Below are positions 28,145 through 36,501 of a stretch of 64,000 bases of DNA, piece after piece. The stretch is taken from contig NZ_AP025503.1 of the NCBI RefSeq assembly GCF_024347575.1, forward strand, positions 1,798,001 through 1,862,000, given 5' to 3'. The notes under the pieces are model-generated. The model did no database searches. It was not told the DNA's origin and was given only the letters and a program-made list of their open reading frames with translations. The DNA is from Vibrio pelagius. Its GTDB lineage: Bacteria; Pseudomonadota; Gammaproteobacteria; Enterobacterales; Vibrionaceae. Made by a program: the position numbers and the translations under genes. Position 1 is the stretch's first letter, and each line of letters opens with the position of its first letter.

Positions 28145-28223
28145 GACCAAAGGACAGTGGCTCAAACTCTAAGAACAGTGGCGCGAGCCCAGTTTCAATA
28201 GACACTCTCTTTTTCTCTGTATT

Positions 28224-29096
28224 TTAAAGTCGATTACCCAATTTTGCCTGTGCTAAATGGTAGCCTCTATCTATCATCTCTTTTGACCGTTCAAACTGCA
28301 ACGTGCCACAGGCATTACGCGGAACCTCAAGTGTAATATCAGCAGGATAAGCGGCCAATTTTTGGCGAGCGATGGTCGATTGCATTGCATCAAACGCTTG
28401 GTTGGCAATATCGTAAGCAGCAAAATTAAAGCTCATTTTACTTTTCACATTAGTGCCTAAGTTATCGATAAAATGAACAACCTTGTCGTGCAAGTTACTC
28501 TCTTTGGTGGGCAATGAAACGGGCGTGACTTTTTGTTCCAGAGGCTCCGGTTCCCCTCCTAAGTTCACCGCCAATGTCACGTCTGTATGATCACCAAATG
28601 TAGGCGCAATCGGAACAGGGTTAAGCACTCCGCCATCAATAAGCTCTTGACCATTAATGACATGAGGTGTGAAGAAGAGTGGCAGAGAAATAGACGCACG
28701 AATCGCGTCAAACAGAGAACCAGATTGCAGCCAAACCTCTTTCTCATAAGCGACATTTGCAGCAACGGCAGTGTAAGGAATAGATAGCTCTTCGATAGAA
28801 ATCTCACCGATCAGTTGGCGCAGTGAATCTATGATCTTATCCCCTTTGAACATACCACTCGATTGCCATGAGAAGTCCAACAGCATAGTCATATTCGATT
28901 GATCAATACTGGTGATCCACTCTTCAAATTCATCCAACTTCCCAGCAGCATACACACCACCGATAAGCGCACCAATTGAGCAGCCAGAAATAGATCTTAT
29001 CTCATAACCATGTTCGATTAGCCAACGAATAACACCAACATGCACCAAGCCTCTCGCGCCGCCACTGCCAAGTACCAATGAGATCGTTTTTGCCAT
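28224..29096 (-). CDS. Patatin-like phospholipase (RssA-like)
   Basis: A 290-residue cytoplasmic lipid acyl hydrolase. Near the N-terminus it has the oxyanion motif GSGGARG and the nucleophile elbow GCSIG (serine about residue 42); the catalytic aspartate is in DGGVLNP (about residue 153), giving a Ser-Asp dyad. Length and layout match the RssA/YchK group. The physiological substrate is unknown. Single gene. Confidence 0.9.
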   Translation of the reverse strand: MAKTISLVLGSGGARGLVHVGVIRWLIEHGYEIRSISGCSIGALIGGVYAAGKLDEFEEWITSIDQSNMTMLLDFSWQSSGMFKGDKIIDSLRQLIGEISIEELSIPYTAVAANVAYEKEVWLQSGSLFDAIRASISLPLFFTPHVINGQELIDGGVLNPVPIAPTFGDHTDVTLAVNLGGEPEPLEQKVTPVSLPTKESNLHDKVVHFIDNLGTNVKSKMSFNFAAYDIANQAFDAMQSTIARQKLAAYPADITLEVPRNACGTLQFERSKEMIDRGYHLAQAKLGNRL

Positions 29097-29541
29097 CGTG
29101 CTAACCCTTTAATTCATGCGATTAGTCAAAATCATACCACTTCGTCTAACAGCACGCAGTGTCATGCGATGAAAATTCCGCCCACCAGCCCCCCCAAATG
29201 CATAGGCAAATCAAGTTCAAACAGCTTAAAGTGCTTGCCGAGAACAATAAACACTCTACTACTAATGTCTAACTGACTGAGTCTATTTGTTTTTTTTGGT
29301 TTGGTATAAGGTACTAACAATCAAATGTTAATAATTCTTTAATTACAAGTTGATGTATTGTTTTTATATCTAGGTAGGTCAGTTTCACTGACAAATAACA
29401 GGTCTACTTATAAAGAAAATAGAGTCAGCAAGTTCAATGTAACAAAACAACAGAGCCAATTACTCTGTTAAATCTTCGTGCCGTGAGTCACTTACGTTTG
29501 TTGGAATAACACGCCTTAGAGTGTGAAAGAAAGGAATCAAA
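29097..29541. other. Promoter region of the DUF3360 transporter gene
   Basis: 445 bp with long A/T stretches (for example 29285-29370) and no gene. It holds the divergent promoters of the patatin and DUF3360 genes. No operator was recognised. Confidence 0.45.
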
Positions 29542-31050
29542 ATGAGCAGTACTTTAGAGTCCCTAAATATACGAACAGAGAAGCCTCAAACCAATGAGGA
29601 CGAACTCTCTTATGAACAACAACACAAACCAAGTTCGGAATTTGATTCGCGAGAGCAGTATCTCGAGCACGAATTGCAAATCATGTCGCCTAAACGCTGG
29701 CGCCCAAACTTACCGTTTAAAGATTACCGATTTGAGATAGAAGACACTATCCCGGCCATGGCCGCGACCATTGGTAAAGTGGTGATGGTGGGCGCGATTG
29801 CAGCCACCTTTGCTGGGGCTCTTGGGCTAAACGAAGGCTTCATCTTAGAAAACGTTCGTTATGAACTTCTTATCGCCTCTGTTTTCATCATCCTTTTCTC
29901 TGGTTTTCTATTGCCGACGGCTAACCTTGCAGGTACACACGGCCCTCTTATCCCATTAATCCCTATCGTGGTTGCCGCTGGTGGACACCCTATGGCGTTT
30001 GGCTTACTGATTGGCGCATTTGGCTTGCTGTTAGCCATCAGTAAAGGGGGCAGTATGTTAGCCAACCTCACCAGTAAAGGCGTGTGCGGCGGTTTACTGC
30101 TCTACCTTGGCTTTGTGGGTACCGTTTCTCAAGTGAAGAAGCTGTTCGCTTGGGCCGAAGGAATCGATATGAGCCACATCGCTTTTGTCGTGATCTTCTG
30201 TACCATTATCCTGTACGCGCTATTGGAGCATTTCCGCAAACGTTGGTTAGCTGTGCCTCTTAGCTGCTTGTTGGGCGGTACGATTGCATTTGCTATGGGC
30301 GCACCATTCTCGTTCCAAACCGAGCCAGGTCTACCGAACATGAACCCTATGTATTGGTGGGGAGAAGATACCGGCTGGATGCTAGGCCTACCGACGATTG
30401 AACACTTCATGGTAGTTCTACCGTTCGCGATTCTAGCGGTAGCGATGTGGTCACCCGATTTCTTGGGGCATCAAGTATTCCAAAAGATCAGCTACCCAAA
30501 TCGTACTGAAAAAGTACACATGAACATTGATGACACCATGACCACAGCGTCTATTCGTCAAACTTTTGGTTCTCTACTTGGTGGGACTAACTTTACCTCT
30601 TCATGGGGTACTTACATCGTACCTGCAGCGATTGCGAAACGCCCTATTCCGGCAGGAGCTTTGCTGACGGCTCTGTTCTGTATCATCGCCGCTGTTTGGG
30701 GCTACCCGATGGATTTAGCTATCTGGCAACCTGTACTTTGTGTAGCTCTGATTGTGGGTGTATTCGTTCCACTGCTAGAGGCAGGCATGGAGATGACGCG
30801 TGAGGGTAAAACCACTCAATCAGCCGCGATTGTTGTGTTCTCATCAGCGCTTGTGAACCCAGCATTTGGTTGGTCTATCACTATGCTATTAGACAACTTA
30901 GGCTTAGTTGGCTGTAAAGAACGCAGTGGTGAGCTGAGTAAAATGAGTCGTTGGGTGCTACCGGGCATTATGTTTGTTGTTCTAACAAGCGTGATGGCAT
31001 TGGTTGGCCTTCTACCGGGGATTCCAGCAATTATCCCAAGCTTCCGCTAA
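29542..31050 (+). CDS. DUF3360 family membrane protein (probable transporter)
   Basis: A 502-residue protein with a hydrophilic N-terminus of about 70 residues and then about 11-12 membrane segments. The sequence (for example PTANLAGTHGPLIPLIPIV and SPDFLGHQVFQKISYPN) matches DUF3360, which is common in vibrios and distantly resembles SulP/SLC26-like and nucleobase carriers, with a GTHGP motif in the core helices. The substrate is unknown. There is no STAS domain. AAGGA precedes the ATG; a terminator follows at 31061. Monocistronic. Confidence 0.85.
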   Translation: MSSTLESLNIRTEKPQTNEDELSYEQQHKPSSEFDSREQYLEHELQIMSPKRWRPNLPFKDYRFEIEDTIPAMAATIGKVVMVGAIAATFAGALGLNEGFILENVRYELLIASVFIILFSGFLLPTANLAGTHGPLIPLIPIVVAAGGHPMAFGLLIGAFGLLLAISKGGSMLANLTSKGVCGGLLLYLGFVGTVSQVKKLFAWAEGIDMSHIAFVVIFCTIILYALLEHFRKRWLAVPLSCLLGGTIAFAMGAPFSFQTEPGLPNMNPMYWWGEDTGWMLGLPTIEHFMVVLPFAILAVAMWSPDFLGHQVFQKISYPNRTEKVHMNIDDTMTTASIRQTFGSLLGGTNFTSSWGTYIVPAAIAKRPIPAGALLTALFCIIAAVWGYPMDLAIWQPVLCVALIVGVFVPLLEAGMEMTREGKTTQSAAIVVFSSALVNPAFGWSITMLLDNLGLVGCKERSGELSKMSRWVLPGIMFVVLTSVMALVGLLPGIPAIIPSFR

Positions 31051-31060
31051 ACTAATTAAA

Positions 31061-31093
31061 GCGGCTTAGTGCATCTGTATTAAGCCGTTTTTC
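31061..31093 (+). terminator. Terminator of the DUF3360 gene
   Basis: The stem GCGGCTTA / TAAGCCGT is followed by TTTTT on the plus strand. Confidence 0.75.
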
Positions 31094-31499
31094 ATTCCTA
31101 ATAAATCCGCCTGGCCTTTGTATATGAACTTCGAGCCTTTCAATTTCCTCCCTTAAACACCTTTCTATTGCTGTCGCCGTTCGTAGTCAATCTCCTAAGC
31201 ACAATAGACTTTGAGGTGTTTAGGCTCATCACTAATTTTCCATTACTCAACAATGACTTAAATTCGCTGACCAAGCTAAAAATACTCATATATTGATGAC
31301 ACTCCTGTTGATTTTGATTATCATTCGCAGCCAATAAGATAAATACAATGAATAACAATATATGAATATATCTAAACCCGCGATTTCAACTCCTGTTTTG
31401 ATCAGTACTACTTTTACTGAAGTAAGTTTAACGACTGATCATAGGAGTGATGAAAATAAACAGTATATCGTCACGAGAACGCCTGAGAGCTACCTATAG
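31094..31499. other. Intergenic region, no convincing gene
   Basis: About 400 bp. An interrupted dyad (TGATCAGT near 31398 and ACTGATCA near 31434) could be an operator for the downstream gene. A 72-codon frame on the minus strand was judged spurious. Confidence 0.4.
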
Positions 31500-31961
31500 A
31501 TGACGCTACTTTATACTTACCCAGTCGACTTCCGTGCTGGCCTGTTACTTGTAATTGCATCAGTCGCAATCTTCTATTTCATCTACGAGCAAAACAAGTC
31601 CCCTAATACCAAGTTCTTTTATGGGTTCGCGGTAGCGTTTTTCTTGTTCGCGACCTCTTCGCTATACAGTGATTGGCGCATTTCACAAGCGCTTGAAGAT
31701 GGATGTAGCAGCTCAGGGTGTAAAGTAATTGAAGGTGAAGTTCGTCGATTCCGAAGCCACAAAATCAACGCAAAATTTCGAACTAATGAGTTCTATATCG
31801 ATGGTAGACGATTCACGTTTCTTGGCAGCCCTAGCAACTCCAGTGGCACGAAAGGATATGAATTAATTGTTGAGAAAGGCGGTGCGATAACGCCAAACAG
31901 CTATGTAAAACTGCACGTTTACAATGAAATGATCATACGACTATACAAAGACGAGCGCTGA
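31500..31961 (+). CDS. Small membrane protein of unknown function, 153 aa
   Basis: It has two hydrophobic segments (about residues 12-29 and 40-56) and then a soluble domain of about 90 residues with a cysteine pair (CSSSGC) and an IEGEVRRFRSH start that resembles a small beta-rich fold. The protein is probably anchored in the inner membrane with the C-terminal part outside. No family was recognised with confidence. Single gene with a hairpin at 31999. Confidence 0.65.
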   Translation: MTLLYTYPVDFRAGLLLVIASVAIFYFIYEQNKSPNTKFFYGFAVAFFLFATSSLYSDWRISQALEDGCSSSGCKVIEGEVRRFRSHKINAKFRTNEFYIDGRRFTFLGSPSNSSGTKGYELIVEKGGAITPNSYVKLHVYNEMIIRLYKDER

Positions 31962-31998
31962 TTGCGTTCCATACGTGAACTGTTTTCTATCAACAAAA

Positions 31999-32018
31999 GG
32001 CCTCGTACACGCGAGGCC
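31999..32018. terminator. Bidirectional terminator
   Basis: GGCCTCG / CGAGGCC with a six-base loop and A/T flanks lies between convergent genes. The stem is nearly the same as those at 33213 and 38569. Confidence 0.75.
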
Positions 32019-32059
32019 TTCATGTATTTGTTGTTCAACTAAGTATTGTTAATAACCAA

Positions 32060-32986
32060 TCAACTCAAGAGCCATTCATCCAGTACTGTAATGAATTCAG
32101 GGTGGATAAGATAACCTATTGACGCGTGCGGGTTACTTTTTCCATTGCGGATATTGAGGTTATAAATTGGGTAGATGTCTGTCATTCCACCGGGTACTAA
32201 ACCCAGCTCAAGCATCTCTTGATAATCGTTTTTGATTCTACTGTCGTGAGAGATAAAATCATCTTCTGCCGATAGGTTTATCCACCGTTGAATGTTTAAA
32301 GGGTACTTCTTCTCACCTTTTAGGCAGCTACCTTTAAGCCTATCTTTCACGTTTTCATCACCCAGCGGTGAACCGAGCGTAACCAATAGGTCGACCTTCT
32401 TGTCGGCACCATAATCGTGCCTGTACTCTCCGTAGTGAGATAACTTCCATAACACGTCGTAACTGATCATCGAACCAAGGCTGTGCGATACGATCATTAC
32501 GTCATCTTGATTATCAAGTGCTTCCTTCAGTTCGAGCATTAATCTATGCCGAACATCGCTACCAAAGTAGGTATCTTCATTCCAATAGTGCGCCATATCC
32601 GGTGCGACCATAGTAATGAGTGTTTCTGCTGCACCCATCCGCCCCAATATCGCAGAAAAGGTATCGGCTAAGGACTCTTTTAGAAAGCCCACTTTAGATA
32701 CTTCGCTATACGTTGTTTCGTCGAACTGGTTGGTTTGGTACGCTTTGAGATCAGATAGGGCTTGTTGTCGACTTACAAGGTCTTCCGCTGGTTCTCTTAA
32801 CAATGAGTTTGAAAGCTCACCGTAATAGACAAACCGTTTATCGACATTTCTAAAAGCTTGCAATGAACCTGACTCCCCATAGTCTCTCAGCAAGCCATGT
32901 TCTATCGCATCGTACCAGAGTGCTTGAAGTGGCGCTTTGTCAGGCTTTTGAGCGCGACCATGAATGAAAATGATTTTCTTAGCCAT
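32060..32986 (-). CDS. Alpha/beta hydrolase-fold protein
   Basis: A 308-residue protein with the hydrolase opening KKIIFIHGRAQ and the nucleophile elbow SHSLGS (serine about residue 169), followed by LVTLGSPLG. This pattern is seen in lipase-like and PGAP1-like serine hydrolases. No signal peptide, so it is probably cytoplasmic. The likely catalytic His is near residue 287 (NPHASIGY). The role is unknown. Confidence 0.75.
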   Translation of the reverse strand: MAKKIIFIHGRAQKPDKAPLQALWYDAIEHGLLRDYGESGSLQAFRNVDKRFVYYGELSNSLLREPAEDLVSRQQALSDLKAYQTNQFDETTYSEVSKVGFLKESLADTFSAILGRMGAAETLITMVAPDMAHYWNEDTYFGSDVRHRLMLELKEALDNQDDVMIVSHSLGSMISYDVLWKLSHYGEYRHDYGADKKVDLLVTLGSPLGDENVKDRLKGSCLKGEKKYPLNIQRWINLSAEDDFISHDSRIKNDYQEMLELGLVPGGMTDIYPIYNLNIRNGKSNPHASIGYLIHPEFITVLDEWLLS

Positions 32987-33212
32987 AGCAGGCGTCCTAA
33001 GTTACAGAGTTAAAGTGATTATTTTCAATAACCAACACCCGCTGGGTACGTTCAGCTTTGGTCAATATAAACAAAGCGAATTACCTATAGAGTGGGCGGT
33101 TGATGAGTCATTTATATAACTATGAGACACCCGTTTTAGGACGGTTAATGGATGAAAGATTCCGTCACGACTCGCAAATTGATATCAATGTACCGAGAGA
33201 ACCTCCGCTCAT

Positions 33213-33244
33213 AAAAAAGCCCCGCAAACGCGAGGCCTTGGTTT
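33213..33244. terminator. Imperfect terminator-like hairpin
   Basis: CCCCGC / GCGAGG with flanking A and T runs and the tail TTGGTTTCTAT. It closely resembles the pheT/hamB terminator at 38569-38600 (GCGAGGCC then TTTGGTTTTTCTAT), so the two may be a duplicated pair around the Hachiman segment. Confidence 0.6.
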
Positions 33245-33279
33245 CTATTTAGGGTTTCAACTGCCCTACTTTACTGGAG

Positions 33280-33618
33280 TTAGTTCATTCGAGTAATGAA
33301 GGTTTGCTCATCATCGACAAAAGCCACGTAGTCGCCGTGGTAGATGAACACACGGCCACGCCCTTCAACAATACAAGCGAGCTGCGGGTTCAAGTCTTCT
33401 TCAAGATCTTTACTTTGGTACGTGCCAGTATCAGTGATAACGCCGCGAAGTGACGGCAAAAAACCATAGCTGCGCTTGGCTTGGTCAATCAGGCTCAATT
33501 CGCTGTTGATAGAGAAGTACGATGGGATTGGGCCAGCATCTTCGATAAACATCGGTTTCAATTCTTCAAAGGCGGTAATTACCAGCCAGTCGATGCCGTT
33601 TACATGATGGATAAACAT
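33280..33618 (-). CDS. Hypothetical protein, 112 aa
   Basis: Starts at the ATG at 33618 (MFIHHVNGIDWLVITAFEE). It has no signal peptide or membrane segment and is moderately acidic, and ends VDDEQTFITRMN. The open frame extends upstream to 33765, but that part overlaps a different frame with a signal-peptide-like sequence, so the shorter start is preferred. No family recognised; the function is unknown. Confidence 0.55.
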   Translation of the reverse strand: MFIHHVNGIDWLVITAFEELKPMFIEDAGPIPSYFSINSELSLIDQAKRSYGFLPSLRGVITDTGTYQSKDLEEDLNPQLACIVEGRGRVFIYHGDYVAFVDDEQTFITRMN

Positions 33619-33692
33619 AATGGTTCTCGATATTTCTAATGCGGGGATTCTATCACTATCGAGCAGTGAGCGTGGGAGAAATTGAGAGGGTA

Positions 33693-33878
33693 TTAGCAAG
33701 AGCTGACTTGGTTTAACTTCCTGTGTGAGCTCCAGCCACGTATGACAATAAGCGCCGCATACCAACTCCCACTTTTGCCATACGCAACTTGCTCATCATC
33801 GTGAGATATCGCAATGCCGTACTTAACCGTTGAATCATGAGCCATGGCATTAAAGCTACCAAGTGCCATGAATACCAA
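33693..33878 (-). pseudogene. Short exported peptide or gene remnant
   Basis: The frame encodes a signal-peptide-like start (LLVFMALGSFNAMA) followed by about 45 residues and a stop. No in-frame ATG precedes the hydrophobic core; the only early start is TTG, and the nearest upstream ATG is in another frame. This suggests a decayed or frameshifted small exported protein. Its end overlaps the upstream extension of the 33280 gene. Low certainty. Confidence 0.3.
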
Positions 33879-34150
33879 GAGTGTGATGTTTAAAATTATA
33901 CGTTTGATAGTGCATCTCTGCTTAGTTTAGAAGGCAGGCATTCACTAATGACCGACAATCGAATAATAGCCATAGCTTTTTTAATGTAATTGTGTGTCGA
34001 CACTCACTTTTTCCCATATGCGCAACTCGTAATACAATTGATAGGCATATAAAATATCACACATAAAAATCAACTAGTTGCATTAGTTGTATGTAAGTAG
34101 CACCCGGCATTCAATAACAAATGTAATTGCATAACAGAGCATTCACACAA

Positions 34151-34879
34151 ATGACCTTAGAAGTAAGAAACAGTACGCCAGACCCGTCTTGGGGATGTGA
34201 ATACGATGAGTTATTTAGTCAAATAGACATGGGTAAAGTACAAGTTTGTCTAGTAAGAGTGGCCGACTTAAGCAAAGTAGCAACGGAACTAATTACCAAA
34301 GTCCAAGATACATCATGGATGACGAATCTGGATCCTGGTGCTAAGCGAAGCTATGACCGTACAGTTGCTGATACAGCCCAAGCATTGATCGAAATCTTCA
34401 ATGACACCCTAACAACAAGTACTGTTGGCAAAGAATTTGGTGAAATAATGGTTTCAATTGGGTCAACCAAAGCTTTAGAAGTTATCTTTGATCACAATGT
34501 ATTGCCAATTTCCGAACTTTGGAAGCCGCAAGTCAAGCAAAATGAAGGTTTTGACTTTCATACTGTGTGTTCAAGTGAACTAATAAACTTCGGAGAGGCC
34601 AAGTTTTCTTCAAAAAAAAGCCCTCATGGTAATGCAATCGATCAAGCAAAAGGTTTTATAGAAAATGAAAAACACCTCCGAGATAGAGTTCACTTACGTG
34701 ATCTCGTTTCTGCCAATGCTATACATAATCTAGATGATGACAACTACGGTGTAGTCGCTTCCTTTTCAATAAATGCTGATAACCCTCTGCTGGTTCTCAA
34801 AAATGCTATTGATTCAGCTACACAATCACTCTCCTCTGAGAAAATAAAATCCGTTTATTTAGTCGGGGTCACCCATTGA
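34151..34879 (+). CDS. hamA: Hachiman anti-phage system protein HamA (DUF1837 nuclease)
   Basis: A 242-residue protein from the ATG at 34151 (a TTG at 34127 would add 8 residues). It fits the DUF1837 family: a helical N-terminal half and then a PD-(D/E)xK-like core FDFHTVC...NFGEAKF, with Glu149 and Lys151 as the E-x-K pair. In the Hachiman defence system HamA is the DNA-cleaving effector held and activated by the helicase HamB. Its stop overlaps the hamB TTG start (TTGA), so the two are coupled. hamA looks intact even though hamB is interrupted. Confidence 0.82.
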   Translation: MTLEVRNSTPDPSWGCEYDELFSQIDMGKVQVCLVRVADLSKVATELITKVQDTSWMTNLDPGAKRSYDRTVADTAQALIEIFNDTLTTSTVGKEFGEIMVSIGSTKALEVIFDHNVLPISELWKPQVKQNEGFDFHTVCSSELINFGEAKFSSKKSPHGNAIDQAKGFIENEKHLRDRVHLRDLVSANAIHNLDDDNYGVVASFSINADNPLLVLKNAIDSATQSLSSEKIKSVYLVGVTH

Positions 34880-35149
34880 ATATAAAAAATATTATTGAAA
34901 CTTCAGACCCTCGAGTAGGCTTGCAGGCATTATTAGATCACCTACACGAAATTGGTCCTGAAAGTTCCGAAATACTTGAACATTTGAGTTATTACAAGGT
35001 GTTTCATGAAGACTTGTTTAGTGAGTTTGAAGAAAAGATCATTTCGACTCTTGGTTTATTCTACAAAGTACCGGAACCGACAAACTTTTATTCATTTGTC
35101 CTGAGCGGAGTAGGCAAACAGCATCATCAAGATTATGGGGAGTATTTAA

Positions 35150-35158
35150 CGCCGGTAC
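35150..35158. repeat. Left 9-bp target-site duplication
   Basis: CGCCGGTAC, identical to the copy at 36493-36501. It directly abuts the left inverted repeat of the insertion sequence. Confidence 0.93.
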
Positions 35159-36492
35159 CTTACGAATCCCCTCATAATTTCTATATAAAACAATGAGTAG
35201 ACGCACATCGCTCATTCTGATCTAATGAATTTCGCCAAAAACACACCTGAACAAATGGATTTAATAGGGAGCCCTAACGATGCGCGACATTCAAATTCTA
35301 CAGCAAACGATTGAGAATCAATGCCCCGAAATTCACAAAAAACGACTTAGTTCTCTGATACTTGCAACCAAAACGGTTCTTGATGGCTCTGAACTAACAC
35401 TCACCAAAATTGGAAGAGCTCTCGACACTGATACCACAGTGAAACATGCTATCAAACGTATCGACCGATTACTTGGTAATAGCAATCTACACCGTGAAAA
35501 AGAGTCCATATATAAATGGCATGCCTCCTTCATTACCCGTGCCAATCCTTTTCCCGTGGTTCTGGTTGATTGGTCGGATGTTCGAGAGCAACTGCGCTAT
35601 ATGACATTACGCGCTTCAGTGTCTGTTAAAGGTCGTGCCGTCACGCTTTATGAGCAGGCATTTGAGTACAAAAACTATAACTCACCCAATAGCCACCAAC
35701 ACTTTCTCGATAAGCTGCAGTCTTTACTCCCAGAAGGTTGCACACCTATCATTGTTTCCGACGCAGGCTTTAGAAATACTTGGTTTCGACAAGTCACCAA
35801 CAAAGGTTGGTTCTGGGTTGGACGTGTACGTGGTGAAGTCTCGATTAAGTGTGGCGAAGACTCATGGCAATGGAATAAAACGTTTTACCCTCAAGCAACA
35901 GATAAGCCGCAGTTTTTAGGGGAAAGCCAACTGGCTAAACGCTCACCGCTTAAGTGCTTTGCTTACTTATATAAGAGTCATCCCAAAGGCAGAAAGGCCC
36001 ATCGGCACAGCCGAACGTGCCAAAAACACTCGGCAGGAAAAGTGTTCCATAAAGGAACAAAAGAGCCCTGGCTTCTGGTCACTAATATCCCCAACCATGT
36101 GCTTAACGGCATTAAAGTAACCCGTTTATACGCCAAAAGAATGCAAATTGAAGAGTCATTCCGAGATCTAAAAAGCCCAGCCTACGGATTGGCGCTCCGC
36201 CATAATCGAACACGTTGCACCAAGCGCATTGATATCTTATTGCTTATGGCATTGATGGCCGAAATCATCATGTGGTGGAATGGCTTAATCGCCATGCAAG
36301 CGAAATGGCATTATGACTTTCAAGCCAACACCATCAAGCATCGTCGGGTACTCTCCATTCCAAGGCTTGGTAAGGAAGTTCGTTGTCATAGAAGATACCG
36401 AATACAAGAGTCCCAATATCAATGGGCAATGGTGGAATATCAGCGCCTAACGCATACTTGTGGGTTGGGAGAATTATGAGGGGATCCGCCAG
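35159..36492 (+). mobile_element. IS10-like insertion sequence (IS4 family), complete
   Basis: 1334 bp, close to the 1329 bp of IS10. The left end CTTACGAATCCCCTCATAAT and the inverted right end CTGGCGGATCCCCTCATAAT match in 16 of 20 positions, and a core of GATCCCCTCATAAT-type sequence is shared with IS10. It is bounded by identical 9-bp duplications, the size made by IS10. GATC sites at 36483-36486 (the right end) and 35219-35222 (ahead of the transposase) fit Dam-controlled activity as in IS10. One transposase gene fills the element. Confidence 0.95.
35280..36479 (+). CDS. IS4-family (IS10-type) transposase
   Basis: A 399-residue DDE transposase with Asp97 (VVLVDWSD), Asp161 (IIVSDAGF) and Glu291 in the YREK motif (Y284-x2-R287-x3-E291-x6-K298), the spacing of the IS10 transposase (Asp97, Asp161, Glu292). 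It cuts and pastes the element through hairpin intermediates. The frame is full length, so the element is probably still active. It points in the same direction as hamB. Confidence 0.95.
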   Translation: MRDIQILQQTIENQCPEIHKKRLSSLILATKTVLDGSELTLTKIGRALDTDTTVKHAIKRIDRLLGNSNLHREKESIYKWHASFITRANPFPVVLVDWSDVREQLRYMTLRASVSVKGRAVTLYEQAFEYKNYNSPNSHQHFLDKLQSLLPEGCTPIIVSDAGFRNTWFRQVTNKGWFWVGRVRGEVSIKCGEDSWQWNKTFYPQATDKPQFLGESQLAKRSPLKCFAYLYKSHPKGRKAHRHSRTCQKHSAGKVFHKGTKEPWLLVTNIPNHVLNGIKVTRLYAKRMQIEESFRDLKSPAYGLALRHNRTRCTKRIDILLLMALMAEIIMWWNGLIAMQAKWHYDFQANTIKHRRVLSIPRLGKEVRCHRRYRIQESQYQWAMVEYQRLTHTCGLGEL

Positions 36493-36501
36493 CGCCGGTA
36501 C
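36493..36501. repeat. Right 9-bp target-site duplication
   Basis: CGCCGGTAC, identical to 35150-35158, directly after the right inverted repeat of the IS. Deleting the IS plus one copy restores the hamB frame. Confidence 0.93.

Noticed and set aside
31140..31358. A 72-codon minus-strand frame after the DUF3360 gene
   Set aside because: Starts with a hydrophobic stretch but has no ribosome site or conserved pattern; likely chance.
33103..33252. A 49-codon plus-strand frame starting MSHLYNYETPVLGR
   Set aside because: It runs through the terminator-like hairpin at 33213 and has only a weak ribosome site, so coding is unlikely; homologues in other strains could change this.
34876..35196. The 106-residue frame at the start of hamB as a separate small gene
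   Set aside because: Its last 12 codons lie inside the insertion sequence; it is the broken 5' part of hamB.
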